Shown one piece after another: positions 26,152 through 33,711 of a stretch of DNA of 64,000 nucleotides. The stretch is taken from positions 124,001-188,000 of the forward strand of contig NZ_LDPO01000001.1 of assembly GCF_001021505.1 (NCBI RefSeq). Reading direction: 5' to 3'. The notes under the pieces are model-generated. The model saw only the letters and a program-made list of their open reading frames with translations, made no database searches and was not told the DNA's origin. A program made the position numbers and the translations under genes. This DNA comes from Mycolicibacter heraklionensis. Its GTDB lineage: Bacteria; Actinomycetota; Actinomycetes; Mycobacteriales; Mycobacteriaceae. Every line of letters starts with the position of its first letter. Position 1 is the stretch's first letter.

Positions 26152-26527
26152 TCATTCGGCGACGCCTCCCCTGCAATTACGTCGTCGGGCTTGTTCTGCT
26201 TTCTCACTCTTGCTGCGATTCCAGAAGTCTCGCCACTCGGGGAACTGTGCTAATACGTACAGGCCTCCACCCCATCTGGGTAGTCCCGAACATCAATGCG
26301 GGCCCCGTTCGGGCCTAACGAGTAGGCCGGCTTGGGCCATGTGCGTTATAGCCCAAGCCGCCCGATTGGTAAAAAGCTCCTGCTTGCCGCTAGGCAGCAT
26401 TGCCTGCCCACCCTCAACGAAACACTCAGCGCCGCCGAGTCTCTTCTCTGTGCATGCAGCTTTGGTCCGTCCCGTGGCTAGCCGCGAGTACTAGACGCAT
26501 CAAAGCCTGGAAGGCAGGTAATCCCAC
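26145..26527 (-). pseudogene. Decayed 5' part of an Mrr-type restriction endonuclease gene
   Basis: Read from GTG 26527, the minus strand gives VGLPAFQALMRLVLAASHGT, then in another frame EKRLGGAECFVEGGQ and MLPSGKQELFTNRAAWAITH plus MAQAGLLVRPERG, then RIDVRDYPDGVEA, LAQFPEWRDFWNRSKSEKAE and NKPDDVIAGEASPNEAVR. The order matches the Mrr N-terminal winged-helix domain (SGKQ..F.NRA.WA....KAGL...RG) up to the linker DDxI...L..AV. At least three frame changes and in-frame stops are needed, and the catalytic domain (QAKR-type motif) is absent. It stops at the junction with the GyrI remnant. Confidence 0.6.
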
Positions 26528-26641
26528 GAACTCCGACGGTAGCTAACCCCCTCGGCGGGATGCCCCAGAACCGACTGCGACTTCGAGCGTGCGACGCGCT
26601 CGCGAGCAAGCCCGGCAGGTCTGAGACTTCGCTGCTATTAC

Positions 26642-29149
26642 ATGTTACAACCACATGGACAACAGGGAAACAAACTGCGATCCAGTGTGGGGAGAAAATT
26701 GGAGCTAACAGAGCTGGCGAACGCTATTGAGCCAGCAAGAACAGCGCTTCTGCTCGGCGCTGGAGCATCGATACCGTCCGGGGCGCCGACAGGCGCGGCT
26801 CTCGCGAGGCACCTCGCAGGGAAGCTCTCACCTGTACCCGACGGCGACGATCTATCCGAAATCGCAGGCATCTTCGAAAACCGGCTAGGGCGCAAAGACC
26901 TTGTGCTGGCGGTGCGCCGACGGCTCAACGACCTGGAGCCGACCGGCGGAATGTTGGCTTTACCTGCGTTCAATTGGAAAGCTATCTACACCACTAATTT
27001 CGATCAATTGGTTGAAAAATCCTACAAGCTATCAAAGACCGAGCTGAATGTAGTTCGAACCAACTATGAGTTTTCTACTAAATCCTCGAACGATAACATC
27101 GTCCCTCTCTACAAAATACATGGGTGCATCAGCAAAGATATCGCACTTGGCGATCACGCTCAGATGGTCTTGACCGAGGTCGACTACGAAGATGTCGAGA
27201 AATACCGTCAAGCACTATTCTCAAGCCTCCAGCTTCAAATGATATCCAGCACCACCCTGATAATCGGCCAATCTTTGACGGACGCTCATTTGCGCGATCT
27301 TGCGAAGACGGTCGGCAGCCTTCGAATGGAGGGCGTGCCAGGGCGAATTTATCTACTGGTTTACGACTACGACCCCGACCGGGCCAAACTCCTTGAGCAG
27401 CGTGGAATCCAAGTTGCAGCGGGAACCCTAGAAGATTTTCTATTCCAGCTTGGCTCGCTACAGCCTCCACCGAGTGGCAATGCCTTGACGCACTCGGCGA
27501 GTTCTCCCGGAACCCTCCCGCCCAGTCTTGCGACGACCACTATTGCGGTTGACCACGCCAGCGGCTTGACACCGAATATCGTTCGCTTGTTCAACGGGAG
27601 TCCCGGATCGTATGCGGATATACACCATAACTTCACCATTCAGCGTCACCGCGAGGACCTTCTATTTGAGGCCCAAAATCAGCGGCGTGGCTATTTCCTC
27701 GTATTGTCTGGTGCTGCCGGGGTCGGTAAGACCACTCTTGCAAGACGCCTAATGTACCGCCGCCATACGGAACGATTCGTTGCATGGGAGCATCAGAATG
27801 ACTACCCGCTCGACGTCCAAGCTTGGCTCAACGTGGAGGCGTCCCTCCGCAGCGCAAAAAGGCAAGGGATGCTCCTGATCGATGACTGCGCCAGAAATCT
27901 AGGGACCGTAAATCGCCTCGTAGATGGCTTGGGCAAGATCGATCGTCCGTTCCTCCGCCTGGTTGTCACCGTTAACACGTCCCAATGGAAGACACGCCCC
28001 AAATCACCCTTCTTTTTCAGCCGCGGCACCATTGAGCGCTTGTCCTCGCTGGCGGAAAGTGACCTCCGGTCCTTAATTAACCTTGTAGATCGAAAACAGG
28101 AGATCCGTAACCTCGTAGAAGATGATTTCCTGCGGTTAGGCTTTGATGACAAAATTCGACGTTTGCGCGAGCGCTGTAGCTCCGAAATGTATGTGTGCCT
28201 GAAGAATATCTTCCAGACAGAGCAGCTTGACACAATTGTGCTACGCGAATTTGCGGAACTCGATGAAGATGCACAGAAGGTCTACCGCTATGTAGCAGCA
28301 ATACAAGCAATGGGCGGGAAAGTGCATCGGCAGCTGGTGCTGCGCCTCCTCCAGGTCGAAGCTGGCGGGTTCTTTAATCTGCTAGGGCGCATGGAAGACG
28401 TGGTGTCAGAATACGACATTAAACCGAAGGACGGCTTGTATGGCTTGACGACGCGGCACGACGTGATCGCAGAAACGATCGCCAAATATAAGTTCGCCGA
28501 CGAGGGCGAGCTGTTCCGTTTAATCGAGCGATTGATCGATGGTTTGAACCCCACGCAATTCGTAGAACTGGAAACAGCGCGCGGCATGGCAGCGCACGAA
28601 ATGGGGATCCAGCGCCTCACCGATCGAGGTCAGCGCGAACAGCTTCTTCGGAGGTTGATCGACGTAGTTCCTGCCGAACGGACCCCAAGGCGGCGACTCA
28701 TCCGATTGCTACTTGAAGAAGGTAAGTACGACGAAGCCGATCAAGCAATCCGGGTGGCTCGACGCGAGATCGGGAAAGACTCGATTATCAAACGCTACCA
28801 AGCAACATTGCTGATTCGTCGTGCCGAGACAGCTCCTGGACTACAAGACAGCGACCGCTTCGCGATGCTCCTGGAAGCAGCCAGGGTTGCTCGCGAGTGC
28901 GTCGCGCACGCACCCCACGATCGCTACAACTATCGAGTACTCGCTGATGTGGGTATCGCTATGGCTCAAGGGCATGGCAAACCCGAGCTCCTCGACGAGA
29001 CAATCGAGATGATGCGGCAGGTTGAGACGGAAGTGGCGGATCCCGACTTCATTCGGGATCGTCGCGACCTTGAATCGACCCAGCGGCGTACGAACGCTGC
29101 GGCATCAGAATCCCCAACCGACATTATGTGGGCGGACGCTGATGATTGA
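26642..29149 (+). CDS. SIR2-STAND NTPase, putative anti-phage NADase (Avs5-like)
   Basis: This is an 835-residue three-part protein. Residues 24-270 form a SIR2-like domain: GAGAS (39-43), TTNFD (117-121, N119) and KIHG (158-161, H160), the catalytic pair used by NAD-degrading defence sirtuins, and later GQSLTDAHLRDL. Residues 330-560 form a STAND-type P-loop ATPase with Walker A GAAGVGKT (357-364) and Walker B LLIDD (411-415). The C-terminal part (about 600-800) is helical repeat-like, fitting a phage-sensing region. This matches the SIR2-STAND architecture of Avs5 and related systems that deplete NAD on infection. It is intact, A+T-rich against its neighbours, and stands alone on its strand. 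GTG 26687 is an alternative start. Confidence 0.85.
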   Translation: MLQPHGQQGNKLRSSVGRKLELTELANAIEPARTALLLGAGASIPSGAPTGAALARHLAGKLSPVPDGDDLSEIAGIFENRLGRKDLVLAVRRRLNDLEPTGGMLALPAFNWKAIYTTNFDQLVEKSYKLSKTELNVVRTNYEFSTKSSNDNIVPLYKIHGCISKDIALGDHAQMVLTEVDYEDVEKYRQALFSSLQLQMISSTTLIIGQSLTDAHLRDLAKTVGSLRMEGVPGRIYLLVYDYDPDRAKLLEQRGIQVAAGTLEDFLFQLGSLQPPPSGNALTHSASSPGTLPPSLATTTIAVDHASGLTPNIVRLFNGSPGSYADIHHNFTIQRHREDLLFEAQNQRRGYFLVLSGAAGVGKTTLARRLMYRRHTERFVAWEHQNDYPLDVQAWLNVEASLRSAKRQGMLLIDDCARNLGTVNRLVDGLGKIDRPFLRLVVTVNTSQWKTRPKSPFFFSRGTIERLSSLAESDLRSLINLVDRKQEIRNLVEDDFLRLGFDDKIRRLRERCSSEMYVCLKNIFQTEQLDTIVLREFAELDEDAQKVYRYVAAIQAMGGKVHRQLVLRLLQVEAGGFFNLLGRMEDVVSEYDIKPKDGLYGLTTRHDVIAETIAKYKFADEGELFRLIERLIDGLNPTQFVELETARGMAAHEMGIQRLTDRGQREQLLRRLIDVVPAERTPRRRLIRLLLEEGKYDEADQAIRVARREIGKDSIIKRYQATLLIRRAETAPGLQDSDRFAMLLEAARVARECVAHAPHDRYNYRVLADVGIAMAQGHGKPELLDETIEMMRQVETEVADPDFIRDRRDLESTQRRTNAAASESPTDIMWADADD

Positions 29150-29200
29150 AAGAGAAACTCACCGGGAAGCGCCCCTAGCTAGGATAGCTAAACTAGTCGT

Positions 29201-29379
29201 AGACGCAGCCGGCGGATGACTTGGGCGATCGGCACCTGGCCCGGGCTGTAGTAGCGGTACCCCGATGAGGGATCGACCTGAACGGGCGCCAGCAGGCCGC
29301 GCTCGTGATAGAGCCGCAACGCCTTGACGGTCAGATAGGTCATCCGGGAGAAGTCCCCGATGGGCAACAGTGTCGGCAT
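29201..29379 (-). pseudogene. N-terminal MerR helix-turn-helix half of the interrupted regulator gene
   Basis: From ATG 29379 the minus strand reads MPTLLPIGDFSRMTYLTVKA, LRLYHERGLLAPVQVDPSSG and YRYYSPGQVPIAQVIRRLR, an ordinary MerR winged helix-turn-helix. After RRLR the frame runs into the foreign DNA and stops at 29188-29190. The domain is joined normally to a GyrI-like ligand domain, which survives at 25969-26151. The gene is divergent from the enoyl-CoA hydratase gene 64 bp away, and would once have had its promoter there. Confidence 0.75.
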
Positions 29380-29443
29380 GCAGTCCAGTCTCGAATCTCC
29401 CCCGGGGGCAGAGTCAACAGATCGGTGCAACTAGCCTCGGCGC

Positions 29444-30325
29444 ATGGAGTTGAACACGCTGCGTCACGAGGTCGAAGACGGCATTCTCACCGTGTACCTG
29501 GACCGACCGGACAATCTCAACGCGTTCACCGTCGAAATGGCCGAGGAGCTGGAGCGCACCTTCGTCGAGGTCAACAACAACGACGCCGTCCGCGCGGTGA
29601 TCGTCACCGGCTCCGGGCGCGCGTTCTGTGCGGGCATGGACCTGTCCAGCTCGGGCAACGTGTTCGGGCTCGACGAGTCCAAGTCGCCGTCACTGGCCGA
29701 CATGGCCGACCTCGACGACCCGGAGCTGGCCCGGGTGCGCGACACCGGCGGACGGGTGACGCTGGCGATCTACGGCTGTCGCAAGCCGGTGATCGCCGCG
29801 GTCAATGGCGCCGCGGTCGGCATCGGCGCCACCATGATGCTGGCGATGGACGCCCGGCTGTTCTCGACCAAGGCACGCTTCGGCCTGGTGTTCGGGAAGC
29901 TGGGGATCACCCCGGAGGCCTGCTCCACGTGGTTCCTGCCCCGCATCGTCGGTGTGCCAACGGCTTTGGATCTGCTCTACCGTGCTGACATCCTCGACGC
30001 CGAGGGCGCGCGCGCCTGCGGGATCGCCCAGTCCGTCCACGAACCAGAGACACTCCTGGCCGAGGCACGGGCGATCGCCGACGCCTGGACCAAGGGCCGT
30101 TCGCCGGTCTCGTTCGCGTTGATCCGCCAGATGCTCTACCGCAACTCCGCGCAGCCCGACCCGGTCGAGGCGCACCGGGTGGACTCGTTGGCGATGTTCT
30201 ACACCAGCATCGGTGACGGCGCCGACGGGGTGCGCGCGTTTCTGGAGAAGCGCGACCCGCAGTTCACCTCCCGGGCCTCGGCGATGCCGCCGTTCTACGA
30301 CGAGTGGGTCAAGCCCAACTCCTAA
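29444..30325 (+). CDS. Enoyl-CoA hydratase/isomerase family protein
   Basis: This is a 293-residue crotonase-fold protein. It has the oxyanion-hole segments GRAFCAGMDLSS (about residues 62-73) and VNGAAVGIGATMMLAMDARL (about 121-140). The acidic residues of true hydratases are partly replaced (KLGITPEACSTW places E near 155), so the activity could be hydratase, isomerase or hydrolase. It acts on acyl-CoA in beta-oxidation-type pathways. ATG 29444 is favoured, with the divergent merR remnant upstream. The TAA overlaps the stop of the convergent fatty acid hydroxylase gene by 4 bp. EchA genes occur near metE in M. tuberculosis too. Confidence 0.9.
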   Translation: MELNTLRHEVEDGILTVYLDRPDNLNAFTVEMAEELERTFVEVNNNDAVRAVIVTGSGRAFCAGMDLSSSGNVFGLDESKSPSLADMADLDDPELARVRDTGGRVTLAIYGCRKPVIAAVNGAAVGIGATMMLAMDARLFSTKARFGLVFGKLGITPEACSTWFLPRIVGVPTALDLLYRADILDAEGARACGIAQSVHEPETLLAEARAIADAWTKGRSPVSFALIRQMLYRNSAQPDPVEAHRVDSLAMFYTSIGDGADGVRAFLEKRDPQFTSRASAMPPFYDEWVKPNS

Positions 30326-31149
30326 CCGGCCGGTGCCCATCCCGGGCCGCGAAACAGGTGGCCCCACACCGCACGCCAACTACGCGCCGCGCGGATGTCG
30401 CGCCAGATAGCGACGTACTCGTGGGTGGCCACCCGCACCGGATTGAACGTGTCGATGTTCTTGGTCAACCCGTAGACCGCGCGCTCGTCCTCGGGCTCAA
30501 ACGTGCCGAACAGCCGGTCCCACACGATGAGGATTCCGCCGTAGTTCTTGTCGAGGTATTGCGGGTTCGCCCCGTGGTGCACCCGGTGGTGTGACGGGGT
30601 GTTGAAGACGAACTCGATTGGCCGCCAGAGCTTGCCGACCCGCTCGGTGTGGATGAAGAACTGGTAGAGCAGGCTGACCGACTGCTGCAGCAGGATCATC
30701 CACGGGGCGAAACCGGCGAACGCCAACAGGATCCAGAACGGGACCGCGGTGAACGGCGTCCAGGTCTGACGCAGGGCGGTGGACAGGTTGTAGTGCTGGC
30801 TGGAGTGGTGCACCACGTGGCTGGCCCAGAACACCCGGATGGTGTGGTGGGTGCGGTGATACCAGTAGTAGGCGAAGTCGTCGGCGACGAACAGCGCGAT
30901 CCAGGTCAGCGGGTTGGCGGCCGGAAGGTGAACCGGCGCCAGCAGATAGACCCCGCTGAAGACCGCCAGCACCACCAGCTTCCAGCCGATGTTGATGATC
31001 ACGTTGCCGATGCCCATCGTCAGACTGGTGCCGGTATCGCGCAGTTCGTAGCCGCGCTCGTCGTCGTCGGGCCGCACGGCGAACGACACGACTTCCAGCA
31101 GCAGGCAGAGTACGAAGACCGGGATGGCGTGCGCGATCAGGTCGAACAT
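30322..31149 (-). CDS. Fatty acid hydroxylase/sterol desaturase family protein
   Basis: This is a 275-residue membrane di-iron enzyme. The three histidine boxes are HRTHH (98-102), HVVHHSSQHYN (111-121) and HHRVHHG (about 185-191), set among four or five hydrophobic helices (starts at about 5, 50, 82 and 150). The family hydroxylates or desaturates sterols and fatty acids using O2. Its start lies 4 bp from the stop of the gntR gene, so they form an operon under the operator at 31905. The natural substrate is not evident. Confidence 0.9.
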   Translation of the reverse strand: MFDLIAHAIPVFVLCLLLEVVSFAVRPDDDERGYELRDTGTSLTMGIGNVIINIGWKLVVLAVFSGVYLLAPVHLPAANPLTWIALFVADDFAYYWYHRTHHTIRVFWASHVVHHSSQHYNLSTALRQTWTPFTAVPFWILLAFAGFAPWMILLQQSVSLLYQFFIHTERVGKLWRPIEFVFNTPSHHRVHHGANPQYLDKNYGGILIVWDRLFGTFEPEDERAVYGLTKNIDTFNPVRVATHEYVAIWRDIRAARSWRAVWGHLFRGPGWAPAG

Positions 31150-31153
31150 ACGG

Positions 31154-31870
31154 CTATCCCTCCCCCTCGGCGCCGGCCTGGCAGGCCGTGACGAACCGGG
31201 TCAGCAACTCGTCGGCGAGGCGGTACGCCGCCTCCTCGTCGGCGGCGGCGATCGCGGCGGCAAGGTCGATGTGGGCGCTGCGATCGGCGAACTCGGCGGC
31301 ACCCAGCGCGTAGATGGCGTCGCGGCCGATCTCGTCGTACGCGGCGACCAAGGTGTTGAGAGCCAGCCGATAGGCGATATTGCCGGACCCGTCAATTACG
31401 GCGATCCAGAACGCCAAGTCGGCGTCGCTGACCGCGGTGAGGTCCCCGGAGGTCGGATACTCCGCGGCAGCCGCGGTGATCGCGGCCCGCTGTTCTCCCG
31501 AAGCGTTCCGCGCGCAGAGCCGCGCGGCGTCCGCGGCGATCGAGCGTCGCATCACCGCGACGTCGCCGATGATCTGGCGCGCCGGGATCGCCCCGGCGAC
31601 GGCCAACCCGGTCAGGGCATCCAGACCGGCGCTTTGGCGCCAGTCCAGCACCCGGGTCTTTCCGCCGTGACTGATACGGACCAGTCCCGCCTGTTGCAGC
31701 CGCTTGAGTGCTTCGCGGACCGCATGCCGGTTGACCTGCAGAGTCAGCGCCAGTTCGCGCTCCGACGGAAGCGGCTCACCGGCCAGCAGGCGTCCGGTCA
31801 GAATCTCTTCGACAAGCCGCACAAAGATCGTGTCGGAGAGCGCGGTGCGGGAAATGGGCGCCAGGTCCAT
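31154..31870 (-). CDS. FadR/GntR family transcriptional regulator
   Basis: This is a 238-residue regulator. The winged helix-turn-helix is at about residues 10-72 (GEPLPSERELALTLQVNRHA then VREALKRLQQAGLVRISHGG). The helical FCD-type effector domain follows at about 95-225, with the usual Asp and His positions (RRSIAADAARLC, AHIDLAAAIAAADEE). It heads the operon with the hydroxylase gene. The perfect TGGT-N3-ACCA operator 35 bp upstream suggests autoregulation, probably relieved by an acyl ligand. The effector is unknown. Confidence 0.92.
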   Translation of the reverse strand: MDLAPISRTALSDTIFVRLVEEILTGRLLAGEPLPSERELALTLQVNRHAVREALKRLQQAGLVRISHGGKTRVLDWRQSAGLDALTGLAVAGAIPARQIIGDVAVMRRSIAADAARLCARNASGEQRAAITAAAAEYPTSGDLTAVSDADLAFWIAVIDGSGNIAYRLALNTLVAAYDEIGRDAIYALGAAEFADRSAHIDLAAAIAAADEEAAYRLADELLTRFVTACQAGAEGEG

Positions 31871-31904
31871 GGTCTACATGCTCAGGCAACCCACCCCACT
31901 GGTC

Positions 31905-31921
31905 AACTGGTTGTACCAGTT
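31905..31921. promoter_or_regulatory. FadR-type operator upstream of the gntR-hydroxylase operon
   Basis: AACTGGTTGTACCAGTT is a perfect inverted repeat (7-bp arms, 3-bp spacer) holding TGGTNNNACCA, the core used by FadR-subfamily GntR proteins. It closely resembles the E. coli FadR operator pattern. It lies 34 bp upstream of the gntR start. A further half site, ACTGGT, sits at 31898-31903. Confidence 0.75.
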
Positions 31922-31928
31922 ATCTGGA

Positions 31929-33662
31929 TCACACCGCGGCGGCGCGATCGACGTATATGGGCAGGTCGTCCTGCCAGGGCTGGCGCTCCACCATGTCCGC
32001 CACTTTGACGTGGCCGCGTTCGAACTCACCGGTGGCGGCGTCCACCAGCCGGTAGGCCTGGGTCTGGCGATGGATCGGCTGCGCGTCGAGGATCACCACG
32101 CGCACCTCCCCCGGCTCGAATCCGCAGCGCTGCTGCAGCGCCTCGATCAGCTGCTCATTGGTCATGTGGCCGTCACCGAAGTTCCAGCCGACCGCCGTCG
32201 AACAGATCCGCTCCCCATCGGTCAGCGAGTAGTCGCTCTCGTCGCCGTCGGCCATCGCCCGGTGCGCCAGGCTGAACAGCGCCCGGCCGTGGGTGTTGAA
32301 GCCGCGGAACGCATATCCCATGTAGATCGGGATCTGCGCGGCTTCCGCACTGCCGTAGAAGCGTTCCAGCTGCGCGGCGGGCATGCTGGCGATCGCGACG
32401 ATGCCGCGCGCGATCTTCTCTTCGGCCGACGGCTTCAGGCACCACAGCGTGGTGTCCCAGTTCCCGGCGTAGTACCGCATCCCGGGCAGGAACGAAACCT
32501 TGCGCGGGAACAGGTTCCCCACCACCACCGTGCCCGCGCTGACGGCGAACAACAGCGCGACCGCCAGCGGGTTGTTGAGGTCGGACAGCCCGAGATCGGC
32601 GTGCGCGACGAACAGCGACAGCACCCCGAAGATCATGAATACGTTCCACTCCAGCGGCACTCCCATCGGGATCGCCGCCAGGATGCCCAGGTGGAAACAG
32701 ACCATCACGAAAGCCGCGATCGCGGTGGGCAGGCCCCCGTGGCAGAAGAACAGCGGCAGCGGCACCAGCATCTCGATCGCCGTGCTCACGTGCGCCAGCG
32801 CCTTCGACGGGCCGCCCGGCCGGAGGTCTTCGGGGAAGTTCTTGAAGAATGCGCGTTTGAGCGCCTTGGGCCGGATCAGCGGGTTGTTGCTCATCATGGT
32901 CGAGATCACGAACGGGAAATGCCGGTTGAGCTTTGACGTCGCCGCGCCCATCCAGATCACCATGAAGATGGCTTTGGCCGCGACGATCATGTCGACCCCG
33001 GTGAACAGGAACGCCGCTGCCAGCGGGGCGTAGACCTCGCCACGCGCGGCCAGGAAGATCACCTTGTCCCGCAGGCCGACCACCGCCAGGATCCCCAGAA
33101 TCGTCAGGATCTGCCAGTGCGGCAGCACCCCGACTTCGGTGTGCAGCGCGGCAATGGGCCCGGTCCCGTCGGAGACCAGCGCGACCAGCAGCATCCCCAG
33201 CAGTGCCGCGTACAAGGCGGCGTCCACCGGCGTGCGGCCGGTTCCAGCGGTCAGCGGAATGCGCCGCGGCCACGGTGGCAGCCGGATGGTGCCCGGCCGC
33301 AGCCAGTACAGGATCGACCCCATCGGCGGGAAGAAGCGGTTGTTGAGTGGACCGAAGCCGCAGCCCAGGCCGATCACCTCGAACAACATCGTGTAGAGCA
33401 CGACCTTCTCGAAGACGATCGGCTCGCTCCACCACTGCCGCACTTGCCCGAAGCCATCGATACCGGCGGTGCTCAACGCGAACAGCCAGGCGCCCAGGAT
33501 GTAGAGGCCGATCTTGAGCACGTAGAACAGGTGCAGCACCACCGGCGTGCCGAAACCCACCTCGGCCCAGTGCCGGGCCATCGGCCGGATCTTCTCGCTG
33601 CGCGTGCCCTTGCTCCATTCGGCGAAGTCGACAACGGGCAGTTCAGGTTTGAGAAATCCCAT
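31929..33662 (-). CDS. DUF3556 family transmembrane protein (Rv1132-like)
   Basis: This is a 577-residue polytopic membrane protein with about ten hydrophobic segments between residues 40 and 390, and a soluble C-terminal region (about 400-577) with FNTHGRALFSLAHRAMAD. Pieces such as GFGPLNNRFFPPMGS and PLIRPKALKRAFFKNFPEDL match the mycobacterial family next to prpC (Rv1132 by position). It has no assigned biochemical role; the fold may relate to HTTM-type membrane enzymes. ATG 33662 has a perfect KstR-type motif 12 bp upstream, hinting at a tie to cholesterol or propionate metabolism. Confidence 0.85.
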   Translation of the reverse strand: MGFLKPELPVVDFAEWSKGTRSEKIRPMARHWAEVGFGTPVVLHLFYVLKIGLYILGAWLFALSTAGIDGFGQVRQWWSEPIVFEKVVLYTMLFEVIGLGCGFGPLNNRFFPPMGSILYWLRPGTIRLPPWPRRIPLTAGTGRTPVDAALYAALLGMLLVALVSDGTGPIAALHTEVGVLPHWQILTILGILAVVGLRDKVIFLAARGEVYAPLAAAFLFTGVDMIVAAKAIFMVIWMGAATSKLNRHFPFVISTMMSNNPLIRPKALKRAFFKNFPEDLRPGGPSKALAHVSTAIEMLVPLPLFFCHGGLPTAIAAFVMVCFHLGILAAIPMGVPLEWNVFMIFGVLSLFVAHADLGLSDLNNPLAVALLFAVSAGTVVVGNLFPRKVSFLPGMRYYAGNWDTTLWCLKPSAEEKIARGIVAIASMPAAQLERFYGSAEAAQIPIYMGYAFRGFNTHGRALFSLAHRAMADGDESDYSLTDGERICSTAVGWNFGDGHMTNEQLIEALQQRCGFEPGEVRVVILDAQPIHRQTQAYRLVDAATGEFERGHVKVADMVERQPWQDDLPIYVDRAAAV

Positions 33663-33672
33663 GACGGTCAGA

Positions 33673-33688
33673 CTAGAACGTGTTCTAG
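33673..33688. promoter_or_regulatory. KstR-type operator upstream of the DUF3556 gene
   Basis: CTAGAACGTGTTCTAG has 7-bp arms around GT; bases 33674-33687 match TNNAACNNGTTNNA, the binding motif of the cholesterol repressor KstR, at every fixed position. It lies directly before the minus-strand start at 33662 and 24 bp past the acyl-CoA dehydrogenase stop. Assignment to KstR rests on motif match only. Confidence 0.65.
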
Positions 33689-33711
33689 GTCTGCGCGGCG
33701 AAACCGGGCGC

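Larger units (their letters stand above)
26145..29205. mobile_element. Horizontally acquired defence insertion inside a merR-gyrI gene
   Basis: About 3 kb separates the two halves of one minus-strand regulator gene. The insert holds the broken mrr gene (minus) and the intact SIR2-STAND gene (plus). Its base use is visibly richer in A+T than the flanks, with many AAA, TTT, ATA and AAT codons. The right end lies where MerR coding sequence (VIRRLR) gives way to CTAGCTAGGATAGCTAAACT-type A+T-rich DNA near 29195-29205; the left end lies at 26141-26150. No integrase, transposase, terminal inverted repeat or clear target duplication was found, so the mode of entry (recombination or a lost element) is unknown. 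Confidence 0.6.

Noticed and set aside
26642..29149. Reading the SIR2-STAND gene as a metabolic sirtuin deacetylase
   Set aside because: The zinc-finger cysteines of protein deacetylases are absent and the domain is fused to a STAND ATPase, which fits NAD-degrading defence proteins.
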